Positions 12,931 to 21,298 are shown, counted from the stretch's first letter. The stretch: 24,108 nt of DNA from DATBDE01 sp036270095 (GCA_036270095.1 DATBDE010000123.1:1-24108), one strand, 5' to 3'. Program-made: numbers and translations. The notes: generated from the letters alone by a model not told the origin.

Positions 12931-13987
12931 TCAGTGGGGTTGGTTGGTGATCTCCCAGACAAAGCACGCCAGCTCGCGGGCGACGGCAGCAGCGACGGTG
13001 GTGCGTTTCTTGCCGCGGCGGGCGTCGAGGGCAGCCCAGCGGCCGTGCAGCCGCAACTGGGCGCGCCGGGCGGCATCGATCGCGGCCGGTGGCTGGTCGT
13101 GCTGGCGGCGGCGAAGAGCAAGCGACACGCGCGGCGGTCGCCGGTAATGCTAGGCCGCCTCGATGAGGAGCCGGCGGGCGCGCCCCGATCCGGCCTTGGT
13201 GATCGCGCCCTGCCGGCGCCGGGTGCCGGTCGAGCTCTCCGAGGGGACCAGGCCGACGTAGCTGGCCAGGCGGCGCGGGCGATCGAACGCCGCGAAGCCG
13301 CCGACCTCGGCGACCAGGCCGACGGCGGTCAGCGTGGCGACGCCGCGCAGACAACGCAACCGGCCGACCAGACCCGACCACGGTCCGGCCCCGGCCCGCT
13401 CGTCGATCGCCCGCTCGAGCCGGTCGCGCCGCGCGAACAGCACCTCGTGGCCGGCCAGGTGCTCTGAGCAGACCAGCTCGACGAGCGGATCGTCAAACCG
13501 GACGGGCCCCAGCCAGGACAGGTGGCGCTGACTCCAGGTCGAGCCCGAGCCCGGCCAGACCAGGCCGCGACGCAACAACAGCTTTGAGATCCGCTGCCGG
13601 CACGCCATCAGATCGCCGCGCAGGTCCTCCCGCGCCCGAACGAGATCGCGCAACCCCTCGATCGGCGACCAACACCGCCCGCAGCTGCCCGGCCGCGTGC
13701 AGTCGCGCGAGCTTGAGCGCGTCACGCTTATCGGTCTTGACCCGGTCGCCCGGCTGACGCGGAATCGCGCCCGGCGAGCAGACCATCATCTCGATGCCCG
13801 CCGCCCGCGCGGCGTCGGGCCAGCCCGAACCCCGTTGGCCCCGCCTCATAGACCGCCCGGACCGGCCCCGGCAACGTCTGCAGCCACCTGACGCCTCCGT
13901 TGGCCAACCCGCAATCTGCGCCCGAAACACTTCGCCACTGCCCAGCCACACCGCCGCCCCCACCGTCTTGCCAGCATGCACGTCCAG
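12931..13987 (-). pseudogene. IS110-family transposase, broken by frameshifts and an amber codon
   Basis: IS110 transposases are DEDD (RuvC-like) recombinases with a C-terminal serine domain. The parts are here but spread over three frames. GLDVHAGKTVGAAVWL and FRAQIAGWPTEASGG (to ~13885) are in one frame; WLQTLPGPVRAVYEAGPTGFG (~13886-13815) in a second; AGIEMMVCSPGAIPRQPGDR and KTDKRDALKLARL (~13813-13665) back in the first; LRDLVRAREDLRGDL and LRCLRGVATLTAVGLVAE, ASYVGLVPSESSTGT, RARRLLIEAA in the third. There, the expected Trp of EAAWHYRR is TAG (13150-13152), and the same frame continues HYRRPPRV, LALRRRQ, RRGKKRTTVAAAVARELACF to a stop at 12931. Full length would be ~350 aa. At least three indels and one nonsense change make it inactive. 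Confidence 0.88.
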
Positions 13988-14014
13988 CCCCCGCGAAGCA
14001 GATACCGTCCCTCA

Positions 14015-14082
14015 CGTCGACGCTCCCCTTCCTTCGATGCGGTAACCAGCCTTGCGCCAGACGAAGCGCGGGAGCGTCGACG
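14015..14082. repeat. Long imperfect hairpin in IS110 non-coding end
   Basis: Perfect 13-bp arms, CGTCGACGCTCCC (14015-14027) and GGGAGCGTCGACG (14070-14082). An inner pair, CTTCG (14032-14036) with CGAAG (14062-14066), extends the stem around a ~25-nt loop. It sits just upstream of the transposase start, where group-IS110 elements encode their guide (bridge) RNA. It could be a remnant of that RNA, or a terminator shielding the element from outside transcription. Confidence 0.5.
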
Positions 14083-14140
14083 CTTTCACCTACAGCGGCG
14101 GCGAAGACACCGCCCGATACCGTCTAGTGGCCACGCGACG

Positions 14141-17100
14141 TCAGGCGCCCTGACCGGCCCGCAGCGCCCAGCTGGTCATGCCCAGCGTGCGGTACAGGTC
14201 GACCGCGTCGCGCAGCAGTGCGCCGGCCCTGTCCGCATCGTGGGCCTGGAGCATCCGGCCGTAGTCGTGCCGGGTGCGCGCCAGCCACGGCAGCGCGCCA
14301 ATCCGCTCGTTCATCGCGAGGGCGTCCTCGTAGTGGCCGGAGGCGTCCTCCGGCCGCCCCGTGGCCGCGGCCAGCACGCCCAGGCTGCGCGCGACCGAGC
14401 CGGCGGCCACGTCCGGGACGCTGAGGGCGTTGCGGTCGCCGTACGGGGCGAGCAGGCCATAGAGCAGCTCCGCGCGACGCTCGTCGCCGAGCGATGCGCA
14501 CACCGGTGCGAGCAGGGTCATGCCGTACAGCCACTCCTCGTCGCGGGGAAGCGCGGCAAAGTCGTCGGCGGCCAACGTCTCGAACGCCGAGGCGCACTCG
14601 AGCTCCCGACCGAGCTCGCCGTAAAGGGCCGCCAGCACGCAGCGGAAGATCGGGTAGCCCGGGTACTCCTCGAGTGACCGCGCGATGGTCGCCTCGAGCT
14701 CCTCGAGCCGGCCCTGCGCGCTGCGCAGCGCGTACATCTGCATCCGGTAGTACGCCAGTGCCTCCCAGCTCTGCGCCCGCTGGCCCAGGCCGAGCGCGCG
14801 CTCGATCAGGCCCTCGGCCTCGCCGAAGCTGCCCACGAGGAGCGCCAGCAGCGCCTCGGTGACGGCGACGTACCACAGCTGCGCCGGCTGCTTGAGCCTC
14901 TGGGCGATGCGCGTCGCAGCACCGAGCTCGGCGCGCACCTCGGTCAGGTCGCCGAGCTCCAGAGCCGCCTCCAGGCGCCAGAAATGGCCCTGGAAGGCGC
15001 GCTCCTCATCGCCGGCCTCGTCCACCAACTCGGCCAGCTCGGCCACGATTGCGGCTCGCTCCTCCCGCGCATCGGGTCCCCAGATGACCACGTGCCGGCC
15101 GTCGAGCGCATAGGCGAGGGCCGCCGGATCGCCGTGGTGCCGCGCCACCGCGACGGCCTCGTGGCTGAGCGCGGCGGCCCGGTCGCGGAAGGGCGGATCG
15201 CGAAACGCTCCGGCGAGCCGCGCGAGCAACCGCACCCGCACGCCGCTGTCGCCAGGCGCGACGGCGGCGAGCGCCTCCTCCAGCAGCGGCACGAGGCGAC
15301 TGTCGCTTCCGGCGCGCGACCAGACGAACCTCCCGCCATAGCCGAGGGCCGCGCGCGCAAGCCGCTCGCGCAGCTGTTCGCGCCGAGCGATCTCGGCCGC
15401 GCGCCAGAAGCTCTCCTTCGCGCGGTCGCCGTCGCCCGCGCGCATCTCCGCGTCGCCCACCGCGAGGAGCAGGTCGCAGCGGACCTGCTCGTCCACCGCG
15501 TCCAGCCCGTCGAGCAGCTCCAGACCCATCCGGTACAGGCGCACCGCCTCCTCGTAGGCCAGCGAGGCCCCCGCCCGATCACCGGCCACGATCGCGTAGC
15601 GCAGGGCCTTGTCCGCGTCGCCGCTCTGCGCGCCCTCGAAGAAGTGGTAGGCGAGCTCGGCCGCGTGCGTCTCGGGATCCGGCGCGTAGACCCGTTCGAG
15701 CACCTCCCCGATCCTGCGGTGCGTCCGCGACCGCTGGCCCGGGGGAAGCTCCTCGTACAGCGCATCGCGAATGAGGCCGTGCGAGAACCGAAGCCGCCCG
15801 CGGACCTCGGGGGCCTCGACGACCACGTGGGCGGCCAGAGCCGGGTCCAAGACGTCGAGCGGCTCGTCGCCGACGACCCGCCCGAGGATGAGCAGCGAGA
15901 ACTCGCGGCCGATGACCGCTGCGCGCATGAGCAGGTCGGTGCAGGCCTCGGGCAGGTGGGCCAGGCGCTGCGCAATCACCTCCCTGACGGTGGGCGGGAT
16001 CGCGGGGCGCCCGGCGTCCTCGAGGCCGACCAGCCGCCCCTGGGCCGCGAGCAGCCTGACCACCTCGTCAACGAACAGCGGGTTGCCCTCGGTGCGGTCG
16101 TGGATCGCCGCGGCCAGGGGCTCGGCCGCATCGAGCTCGGTGGTCAGCGCGATGAAGCGGGAGACGTCGAGCTCGGTCAGCCCGCCCAGCGTCAGCCGCC
16201 GCGTCGTGTCGTGCCGGGAGAGCTCGGCCAGCGTCGCCCGCAGCGGGTGATCGCCGCGCAGGTCGACCTCGCGGTAGGCACCCACGACCAGGATCCGCGC
16301 GTCCGCGACCGCGCCGGCGAGGAACTGGAGGAGCAGCAGCGACGGCGTGTCGGCCGCCTGGAGGTCGTCGAGCACCAGCACGAGCGGCGTGCCGCCGGCC
16401 GCGTTGCGCAGAAACGTCGCGGTCGCGTCGAACAGCCGAAACCGCGCGCTCTCGGACTCCAGCGAGGGCGGCGGAGGCAGGTCGGGCACGATCTCGCGCA
16501 GCTCCGGGAGCATCTGTGCGATCGCCCCGGCGCCGGTGCCCAGCTGCGCGCGCACCGCCTCCGCGCCGGCGTCCCGCAGGTACGCGCGCAGCGACTGCAC
16601 CCATGGCCAGTAGGCGGGCGCACCGCCGGCCTCCCAGCACCGCCCCGAGAGCACCCGCGCGCCCTGGTCCTTGGCCCGGGTCGCGAACTCGCCCGCCAGA
16701 CGGCTCTTGCCGATCCCGGGCTCGCCGGCGACGAGGACGACCGCGCCTCGCGCCTCGCGCGCGGCGTCGAGGCACGCGAGCAGCTCCGCCAGCTCCCGGT
16801 CGCGGCCCACGAAGGCGCCGGCTCCGCGCACCGGGCGCTCGGGCGGCGCCGAAACCAGCTCCAGCGCATCCTCCTGGCGCAGGATCGCCTGCTCGAGGTC
16901 GCGCAGCTCGCGGCCCGGCTCGATTCCCAGCTCCTCGACCAGGGCGAGCCGCGCCTGGCGGTAGGCCTCGAGCGCGTCGGCCTGGCGCCCCGAGCGGTAC
17001 AGCGCGAGCATCAGCTGCCGCCGGATGCGCTCGCGCAGCGGGTGGGCGACGGCGAGCGCCTCGAGCTCTCCCACCGACTCGACGTGCTGCCCGAGCGCGT

Positions 17101-17584
17101 GCTCGGCGTCGATGCGCGCCTCCAGCGCCGCCAGGCGCAGCTCCTCCAGGCGTGCGATCTCGCCCTGCGCGAAGGGCTCGTACTCGAGGTCGGCGAGCGG
17201 CGGCCCCCGCCACAGCGCCAGCGCCTCGCGCAGCAACCTCGCCGCCGTCGCCGGCGAGGCCGTGCGCGCCTCCTCGACGAGCGCTTCGAAGCGCTCCAGG
17301 TCCAGCTGCCCCGGCTCGACGCCCAGGACGTAGCCCGGCGCCCGGGTCACGACGACGTCGGGGCCGACCGAGCGGCGGAGATGCGAGACGTGCATCTGCA
17401 GCGTCTTGCGGGCGGTCTTCGGCGGCCGGTCGCCCCACAACTGGTCGATGAGCCGCTCGGCCGAGACCACCTCGTTGCGGTGCAGGAGGAGAAGCGCCAG
17501 CAGCGCCCGCAGCTTGGAGGCCTCGATGGGAACAGGGCCGCTTGCGCCGACGACCTCCAGCGGGCCAAGAATCCGGAATTCCAC
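14141..17584 (-). CDS. SARP/AfsR-like regulator: wHTH-BTAD-AAA ATPase-TPR
   Basis: 1147 aa, GTG start (GVEFRILGPLE-type beginning fits the family at once). Domains: OmpR-like winged helix 1-95 (ALLLLHRNEVVSAERLIDQLWG; QMHVSHLRRSVG; TRAPGYVLGV), BTAD helical repeat 96-245, AAA/STAND ATPase from ~258 (FVGRDREL) with Walker A GEPGIGKSR (287-295) and Walker B LVLVLDDLQAAD (401-412), HTH-like and lid regions to ~600, then TPR-like helices to the end (for example AYEEAVRLYRMGLELLDGL). Such proteins switch on nearby metabolite or export genes after a signal and ATP binding trigger oligomerisation. It follows the DrrAB-like exporter gene on the same strand with a 57-nt gap, so that exporter is a likely target. 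No biosynthetic genes are in the window. Confidence 0.94.
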   Translation of the reverse strand: MEFRILGPLEVVGASGPVPIEASKLRALLALLLLHRNEVVSAERLIDQLWGDRPPKTARKTLQMHVSHLRRSVGPDVVVTRAPGYVLGVEPGQLDLERFEALVEEARTASPATAARLLREALALWRGPPLADLEYEPFAQGEIARLEELRLAALEARIDAEHALGQHVESVGELEALAVAHPLRERIRRQLMLALYRSGRQADALEAYRQARLALVEELGIEPGRELRDLEQAILRQEDALELVSAPPERPVRGAGAFVGRDRELAELLACLDAAREARGAVVLVAGEPGIGKSRLAGEFATRAKDQGARVLSGRCWEAGGAPAYWPWVQSLRAYLRDAGAEAVRAQLGTGAGAIAQMLPELREIVPDLPPPPSLESESARFRLFDATATFLRNAAGGTPLVLVLDDLQAADTPSLLLLQFLAGAVADARILVVGAYREVDLRGDHPLRATLAELSRHDTTRRLTLGGLTELDVSRFIALTTELDAAEPLAAAIHDRTEGNPLFVDEVVRLLAAQGRLVGLEDAGRPAIPPTVREVIAQRLAHLPEACTDLLMRAAVIGREFSLLILGRVVGDEPLDVLDPALAAHVVVEAPEVRGRLRFSHGLIRDALYEELPPGQRSRTHRRIGEVLERVYAPDPETHAAELAYHFFEGAQSGDADKALRYAIVAGDRAGASLAYEEAVRLYRMGLELLDGLDAVDEQVRCDLLLAVGDAEMRAGDGDRAKESFWRAAEIARREQLRERLARAALGYGGRFVWSRAGSDSRLVPLLEEALAAVAPGDSGVRVRLLARLAGAFRDPPFRDRAAALSHEAVAVARHHGDPAALAYALDGRHVVIWGPDAREERAAIVAELAELVDEAGDEERAFQGHFWRLEAALELGDLTEVRAELGAATRIAQRLKQPAQLWYVAVTEALLALLVGSFGEAEGLIERALGLGQRAQSWEALAYYRMQMYALRSAQGRLEELEATIARSLEEYPGYPIFRCVLAALYGELGRELECASAFETLAADDFAALPRDEEWLYGMTLLAPVCASLGDERRAELLYGLLAPYGDRNALSVPDVAAGSVARSLGVLAAATGRPEDASGHYEDALAMNERIGALPWLARTRHDYGRMLQAHDADRAGALLRDAVDLYRTLGMTSWALRAGQGA

Positions 17585-17641
17585 CCAGCGCCGAATCTAC
17601 ACAAGCGCGCGCGAGGCGTCGCGGGGAGCTTGTTGGACGGC

Positions 17642-19483
17642 CTAGCTCATGCGCCGGTAGCGCCACACGCACAGCGGCACGAACACCGCCAGCAGGCCGA
17701 CCACCCAGGCCAGGCAGCCGCCCAGCGAGCTCGGGATGCCGTGGGTGAGCGAGAACCCGCGCGCCGTGTTGGCGGTCAGCGTGACCGGGCTGACCTTGGC
17801 GAAGGCCTGCAGCCAGTCGGGCATGCTCGACGTGGGCACGAACACCGAGCTGGCGAACACCAGCGGGAAGATCACCACGAACCCCGCCGCCTGCGCCGCC
17901 TCGGCGCCCTTCACGGTCAGGGCGACGTAGGCGAAGATCCAGCTCAGGGCCAGGCCGAACAGGGCCACGACGATGATCGCCGCCACAGCCCCGGCGAACC
18001 CGCCGGTGAAGCGGAAGCCGATGATGTAGCCGACGACGATCATCAGCCCGATAATCGCGATGTTCCGGACCAGGTCGGCGATCGTGCGCCCCACCAGCAC
18101 GGCCGAGCGCGCCATCGGCATCGACCGGAACCGGTCGACCACGCCGCGCTCGAGGTCCTGCGAGAGCCCGACCGCAGTCTGCGTGGCCCGGAAGGCGACG
18201 GACTGGACGAAGATGCCCGGGAGCAGGAAGTCGATGTAGGAGACGCCCGCGGGCAGCGAGCCCTTGATCGCGCCGCCGAACACGTAGGCGAACAGCAGCA
18301 CGAACATGATCGGCTGCACGGTGGAGAAGATCAGGAGCTGGGGCTGGCGCCAGAAGTGGCGCAGGTTGCGCCCGGTGACGATGCCGGCGTCGCTGGCGGA
18401 CTCGCGCAGCCGCTGCCACGAAGGCGCGCGCAGGCGCAGGCGCCGCTGTCGCTCGGGCGGCACCGCGACCGCTGCCGCCGCCGCGGCCGCCGGCGGACCG
18501 CCGTCGGCCTCCGGGCCGGCGCCGTTCTCGCTCGGCGGCGCCCCGGTGAGCTGCAGGAAGACGTCGTCCAGGGTCGGGCGCCGCAGGCCCAGGTCGCTGA
18601 CCCCGATCCCAGCCCGGCGCAGCGCGGAGGCTGCGACCTCGATCATCTCCAGGCCGTCCTCGGTCGGCGCCGGCACCACGACCCGGTCGCGGCGCTCGTC
18701 GGGCTCGGGGTCGCTGCAGCCGATGGCGGCCAGGGCGACGCAGGCCTGTTCGCGCTGGCCCGCGTTGACGAGCTCGACCTCGAGCAGGTGCCCGCCGACC
18801 CGGTCCTTGAGCTCGTTGCCCGTGCCCTCGGCGATCACCCTGCCGTGGTCGATGACCGCAATGCGATCGGCGAGCTCGTCGGCCTCCTCGAGGTACTGCG
18901 TCGTGAGCAGGACCGTGGTGCCGTCGCGGATGAGCTCGCGCACGATGCCCCAGATCGCGTTGCGGCTGCGTGGGTCCAGGCCGGTCGTCGGCTCGTCGAG
19001 GAAGAGGATGCGCGGCTCGGTCGTCAGGCTGGAGGCGAGGTCGAGCCGGCGCCGCATGCCGCCGGAATAGGTGCGCGCCGGCCGGTCGGCCGCGTCGGCG
19101 AGGTCGAAGCGCTCGAGCAGCTCGCCGGCCCGTCGCGCCGCCTCCTCCTTCGAGAGGTCGAACAGGCGCCCGAACATCTCCAGGTTCTCGCGGCCGGTGA
19201 GGATCTCGTCCACCGCCGCGAACTGGCCGGTCAGGCCGATCAGCTCGCGCACCGCCGGCGCGTCGTGGATCACGTCGCGCCCGAAAACCTCGGCCCGGCC
19301 GCCGTCGGGCTCGAGTAGCGTGGCGAGCACGCGCACGAGCGTGGTCTTGCCGGCGCCGTTGGGCCCGAGCAACCCGAACACCGCCCCCTGCGGGACCTCG
19401 AGGTCGACGCCGCCGAGCGCCAGCGTCTCGCCGAAGCGCTTGACCACTCCCTGCACGCGGACCGCGGGACCTGACTCAGGCAC
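17642..19483 (-). CDS. ABC exporter, DrrA-DrrB type ATPase and permease fused in one chain
   Basis: 613 aa, GTG start. ATPase part (1-315): Walker A GPNGAGKTT (40-48), Q87 in LTGQFAAVDEILTGREN, signature YSGGMRRRLDLA (139-150), Walker B RILFLDEPTTGLDP (158-171), switch-region TTQYLEEADELADRI, where Gln replaces the usual His as in DrrA relatives, and a C-terminal DrrA-type PTLDDVFLQLTG (303-314). An Ala/Pro-rich linker (~318-345) leads to an ABC-2 permease (~370-613) with six hydrophobic helices (LLIFSTVQPIMFVLLFAYVF, LLPGIFVQSVAF and others). In daunorubicin producers the two halves are separate genes; here they are one. It probably exports a hydrophobic compound across the membrane. TATCGT seven bases before the GTG may be the -10 of a leaderless transcript. 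Confidence 0.95.
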   Translation of the reverse strand: MPESGPAVRVQGVVKRFGETLALGGVDLEVPQGAVFGLLGPNGAGKTTLVRVLATLLEPDGGRAEVFGRDVIHDAPAVRELIGLTGQFAAVDEILTGRENLEMFGRLFDLSKEEAARRAGELLERFDLADAADRPARTYSGGMRRRLDLASSLTTEPRILFLDEPTTGLDPRSRNAIWGIVRELIRDGTTVLLTTQYLEEADELADRIAVIDHGRVIAEGTGNELKDRVGGHLLEVELVNAGQREQACVALAAIGCSDPEPDERRDRVVVPAPTEDGLEMIEVAASALRRAGIGVSDLGLRRPTLDDVFLQLTGAPPSENGAGPEADGGPPAAAAAAAVAVPPERQRRLRLRAPSWQRLRESASDAGIVTGRNLRHFWRQPQLLIFSTVQPIMFVLLFAYVFGGAIKGSLPAGVSYIDFLLPGIFVQSVAFRATQTAVGLSQDLERGVVDRFRSMPMARSAVLVGRTIADLVRNIAIIGLMIVVGYIIGFRFTGGFAGAVAAIIVVALFGLALSWIFAYVALTVKGAEAAQAAGFVVIFPLVFASSVFVPTSSMPDWLQAFAKVSPVTLTANTARGFSLTHGIPSSLGGCLAWVVGLLAVFVPLCVWRYRRMS

Positions 19484-19490
19484 CCAGACG

Positions 19491-19516
19491 ACGATACTGC
19501 GCGGCCGCTGTACGCT
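19491..19516. promoter_or_regulatory. Divergent leaderless promoter region
   Basis: On the minus strand TATCGT (complement of 19491-19496) ends seven bases before the ABC gene GTG. On the plus strand TACGCT (19511-19516) ends eight bases before the GTG at 19525. Both spacings put the transcription start at or next to the start codon, and neither gene has a Shine-Dalgarno. No clear -35 boxes are seen; the 41-nt spacer leaves them overlapping. Confidence 0.4.
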
Positions 19517-19524
19517 GACGCGCT

Positions 19525-19854
19525 GTGATCGACGACCGGGAGCACGAGGACGCCATCGGCATCGTCGCCCGCTACGTGGGCGAGCGCATCCGGCCGGTCA
19601 GCCGCGGGTTCGCATGGGCGGTGCTGTGGAAGGCGCGCGGCTCGCTCGAGGAGGCGCTCGACCTCGTCGACCAGCTCGCGGCGCAGATCGCCGTCTATCG
19701 CTACAGCCGCGAGCGCGGCATCACCCGCATGCTGGCCCAGATCGAGCTCAGCGGCGACCCCAAGCGCCGCTTCGTGCCCAGCCGCCACCCGCTGCGCGTC
19801 GCCTCGCTCGGGCGCGACGGGCGCATCGTCAACGTCGAGGTCGCGACGCCCTAG
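19525..19854 (+). CDS. Small conserved hypothetical protein
   Basis: 109 aa, GTG start with a likely leaderless promoter (TACGCT eight bases upstream). Soluble, with a charged N-terminal half (REHEDAIGIVARYVGERIRP), an amphipathic helix LEEALDLVDQLAAQIAVYRYSR and a basic segment DPKRRFVPSRHPLRVASLGRDGR. No metal site, signal peptide or membrane helix. I do not recognise it. The Arg-rich tail could bind nucleic acid, but nothing else supports that. Its last 26 bp overlap the 3' end of the convergent DUF7144-like gene, so both cannot be changed independently there. Strand choice follows from codon pattern and from the absence of a better frame. Confidence 0.7.
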   Translation: MIDDREHEDAIGIVARYVGERIRPVSRGFAWAVLWKARGSLEEALDLVDQLAAQIAVYRYSRERGITRMLAQIELSGDPKRRFVPSRHPLRVASLGRDGRIVNVEVATP

Positions 19855-20251
19855 CCTCGGCGCGGGTCCCGCCGTAGACGGCGAGCCCGTAGATGACCAG
19901 CAGGTCGATGGCGAACAGCGCCAGCGACAGCAGGGGATAGGCGGGCAGGAACAGCAGCCGCGTGACCATGTTGATCGCGGCCAGCGCGATGCCCACCCAG
20001 CGCGCCCACCCCGCTCCGGCCCAGATGCCGAACACGACGCAGATGAGCAGCGCGCCGAGGACCAGGTGCACCCAGCCCCAGCTGTGCAGGTCGCCGAAGA
20101 TGTACTGGACGTGGCGCCCGTAGAACTTCGAGTCGGTCGCCGCGGCGACGCCGTCGACCACGTTGAGCGCCCCGGCCACGAAAAGGATCACGCCGGCGAA
20201 GATGAGCCAGCCGGACCCCTTGTGCGGCACGGCGGGGGCGCTGGCGGTCAT
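19829..20251 (-). CDS. Four-helix membrane protein, DUF7144-like
   Basis: 140 aa, ATG start overlapping the L,D-transpeptidase stop by 4 bp (ATGA); the frame extends upstream only inside that gene. Four hydrophobic segments: WLIFAGVILFVAGALNVVDGVAA, WVHLVLGALLICVVFGIWAG, WARWVGIALAAINMVTRLLF and LLSLALFAIDLLVIYGLAVYG. Landmarks FGDLHSWGWVHL, GWARWVGIALA and LPAYPLLSL are those of the DUF7144 family of actinobacterial membrane proteins, whose role is unknown. Coupling to a periplasmic cross-linking enzyme suggests a helper in the cell envelope (inference). The 3' end overlaps the opposite-strand gene by 26 bp. Confidence 0.85.
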   Translation of the reverse strand: MTASAPAVPHKGSGWLIFAGVILFVAGALNVVDGVAAATDSKFYGRHVQYIFGDLHSWGWVHLVLGALLICVVFGIWAGAGWARWVGIALAAINMVTRLLFLPAYPLLSLALFAIDLLVIYGLAVYGGTRAEARASRPRR

Positions 20252-21288
20252 TCGATGTAGACCGGCGTACCGACGTCGACCTGGTCGTAGAGGTTCTCGA
20301 CGTCGGACACCGCCATGCGGATGCAGCCGTGCGAGGCGGCGCTGCCGAGCGAGCCCAGCTCGGACGTGCCGTGGATGCCGGCGCTCCCGTTGAAGCCCAT
20401 CCAGCGCGCCTTGAGCGGATCGTCGGGACCGGGCGGGACCGTCTTTCCGGCCAGGTCGCCGGCCCAGTCGGAGTCGGGCACGTGCCAGGTCGGGTCGACC
20501 TGCTTGTCCTGGATGTCGTACAGCCCCGCCGGCGTCTCCAGCCCCTGCATGCCGACGGCGATCGGATACGACTTGACCAGCTTGAGGTTCTTGAACAGGT
20601 GCAGCTGGAAGGCGTTGCGGTCCACGAGGACGTAGCTCGGGTACCGCGCGCCGAGGTCCTGCTCGGTGACGTCGGGGCGGACGTTGCGCACCGGCACGCG
20701 GACGCGGTCTGAGCCGTTGGCGTGCATGAGCCGGCGCACGATCGCCCGGCGCAGCACGCTGCGTTGCACCGCGGCCCCGTTGTGGCCCGGCGTGGTGACC
20801 AGCGCGCCGCCCTGCGGCGCCACGGTCGCGTCCTGCGCCGCATGGTCGATCCGGCCCGCGATGCGCGCCACGGTCGCGCGCACGGCCGCCTGGGAGTAGC
20901 TCAGCGACGCGGTCAGCGGGCGCTTGACCTTCCCGCCGGTGACGTCGCGCCAGACGTGGCCGAGGATCGAGCCCTGGCGGCTGAGCTTGTCGGCCTGGGC
21001 GAGGGCGCGGTCGATGTCCATGCGCACCTGCGCCGTGGTCGGGTTCAGCCGGGCCCGCTTGCCCGAGGGCAGCAGGATCGTGACCGTGCGCTGCAGCGGC
21101 GCCAGCAGCCGCGCCGAGAGCTTGGCGCGCGCCTGCGCGCGCGTGAGCCCGCCGATGTCGACGCCATTGACCGTGATGCCGTGCGCCATGCGCTGCGGCT
21201 GCAGCGCGTTGTAGGCGAAAGCCGCGGCGCACAGGGCGAGCACGACCGACAGCAGGCCGACGACGACGATGAAGGGACCGCGCCTCAT
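20248..21288 (-). CDS. L,D-transpeptidase (YkuD family), membrane-anchored
   Basis: 346 aa, ATG start. Residues 7-27 form a signal anchor; residues ~35-210 contain a PG_binding_4/YoaR-like domain (GITVNGVDIGGLTRAQARAKL; ALVTTPGHNGAAV); the C-terminal ~130 residues are the YkuD catalytic domain (YVLVDRNAFQLHLFKN, PIAVGMQGLETPAGLYDI). The active site is complete: H306 (IHGTSE), H320, C322 and R324 in SHGCIRM. The enzyme forms 3-3 cross-links or attaches proteins to peptidoglycan outside the membrane. The gene lies between a C40 peptidase and a small membrane protein on the same strand. A GACGCT-ACGG-AGCGTC hairpin (21299-21314) sits ten bases before the start and may hinder ribosome entry. Confidence 0.95.
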   Translation of the reverse strand: MRRGPFIVVVGLLSVVLALCAAAFAYNALQPQRMAHGITVNGVDIGGLTRAQARAKLSARLLAPLQRTVTILLPSGKRARLNPTTAQVRMDIDRALAQADKLSRQGSILGHVWRDVTGGKVKRPLTASLSYSQAAVRATVARIAGRIDHAAQDATVAPQGGALVTTPGHNGAAVQRSVLRRAIVRRLMHANGSDRVRVPVRNVRPDVTEQDLGARYPSYVLVDRNAFQLHLFKNLKLVKSYPIAVGMQGLETPAGLYDIQDKQVDPTWHVPDSDWAGDLAGKTVPPGPDDPLKARWMGFNGSAGIHGTSELGSLGSAASHGCIRMAVSDVENLYDQVDVGTPVYIE

Positions 21289-21298
21289 ACGTGCGCGG

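Larger units (their letters stand above)
12681..14135 (-). mobile_element. Degenerate IS110-family insertion sequence (ends approximate)
   Basis: The segment between the VOC gene and the BTAD regulator is about 1.45 kb, the usual size for IS110 elements, and holds a broken IS110 transposase on the minus strand. IS110 elements have no terminal inverted repeats and often no target duplication, so ends cannot be fixed from sequence alone. Downstream of the transposase (12665-12930) lies G-rich sequence without a convincing gene, although a minus frame there (DEQTTTRRGGVAASARHRGPRKRYEHQH) looks like a frameshifted C-terminal tail of this transposase group. Upstream (13990-14135) is non-coding DNA with a long inverted repeat. 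Boundaries given are the widest that spare both neighbours. Confidence 0.7.

Noticed and set aside
12712..12943. Direct repeat GTGGGGTTGG (12712-12721 and 12934-12943) as IS ends
   Set aside because: Low-complexity G/T sequence, and the second copy lies next to the transposase tail, not at an end.
12764..13381. Minus-strand open frame of 205 aa over the IS110 remnant
   Set aside because: It is out of frame with the recognisable transposase segments and is Arg/Pro-rich low-complexity sequence.
14984..19318. Very long open frame on the + strand opposite the BTAD regulator and ABC genes
   Set aside because: It is the antisense shadow typical of GC-rich genes. Its translation is a low-complexity mix of Arg, Gly, Ala, Gln and His with no domain, while the opposite strand encodes full conserved domains.
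14141..19483. Part of an antibiotic biosynthetic gene cluster
   Set aside because: Only a regulator and an exporter are present; no polyketide, peptide or tailoring enzymes lie nearby.
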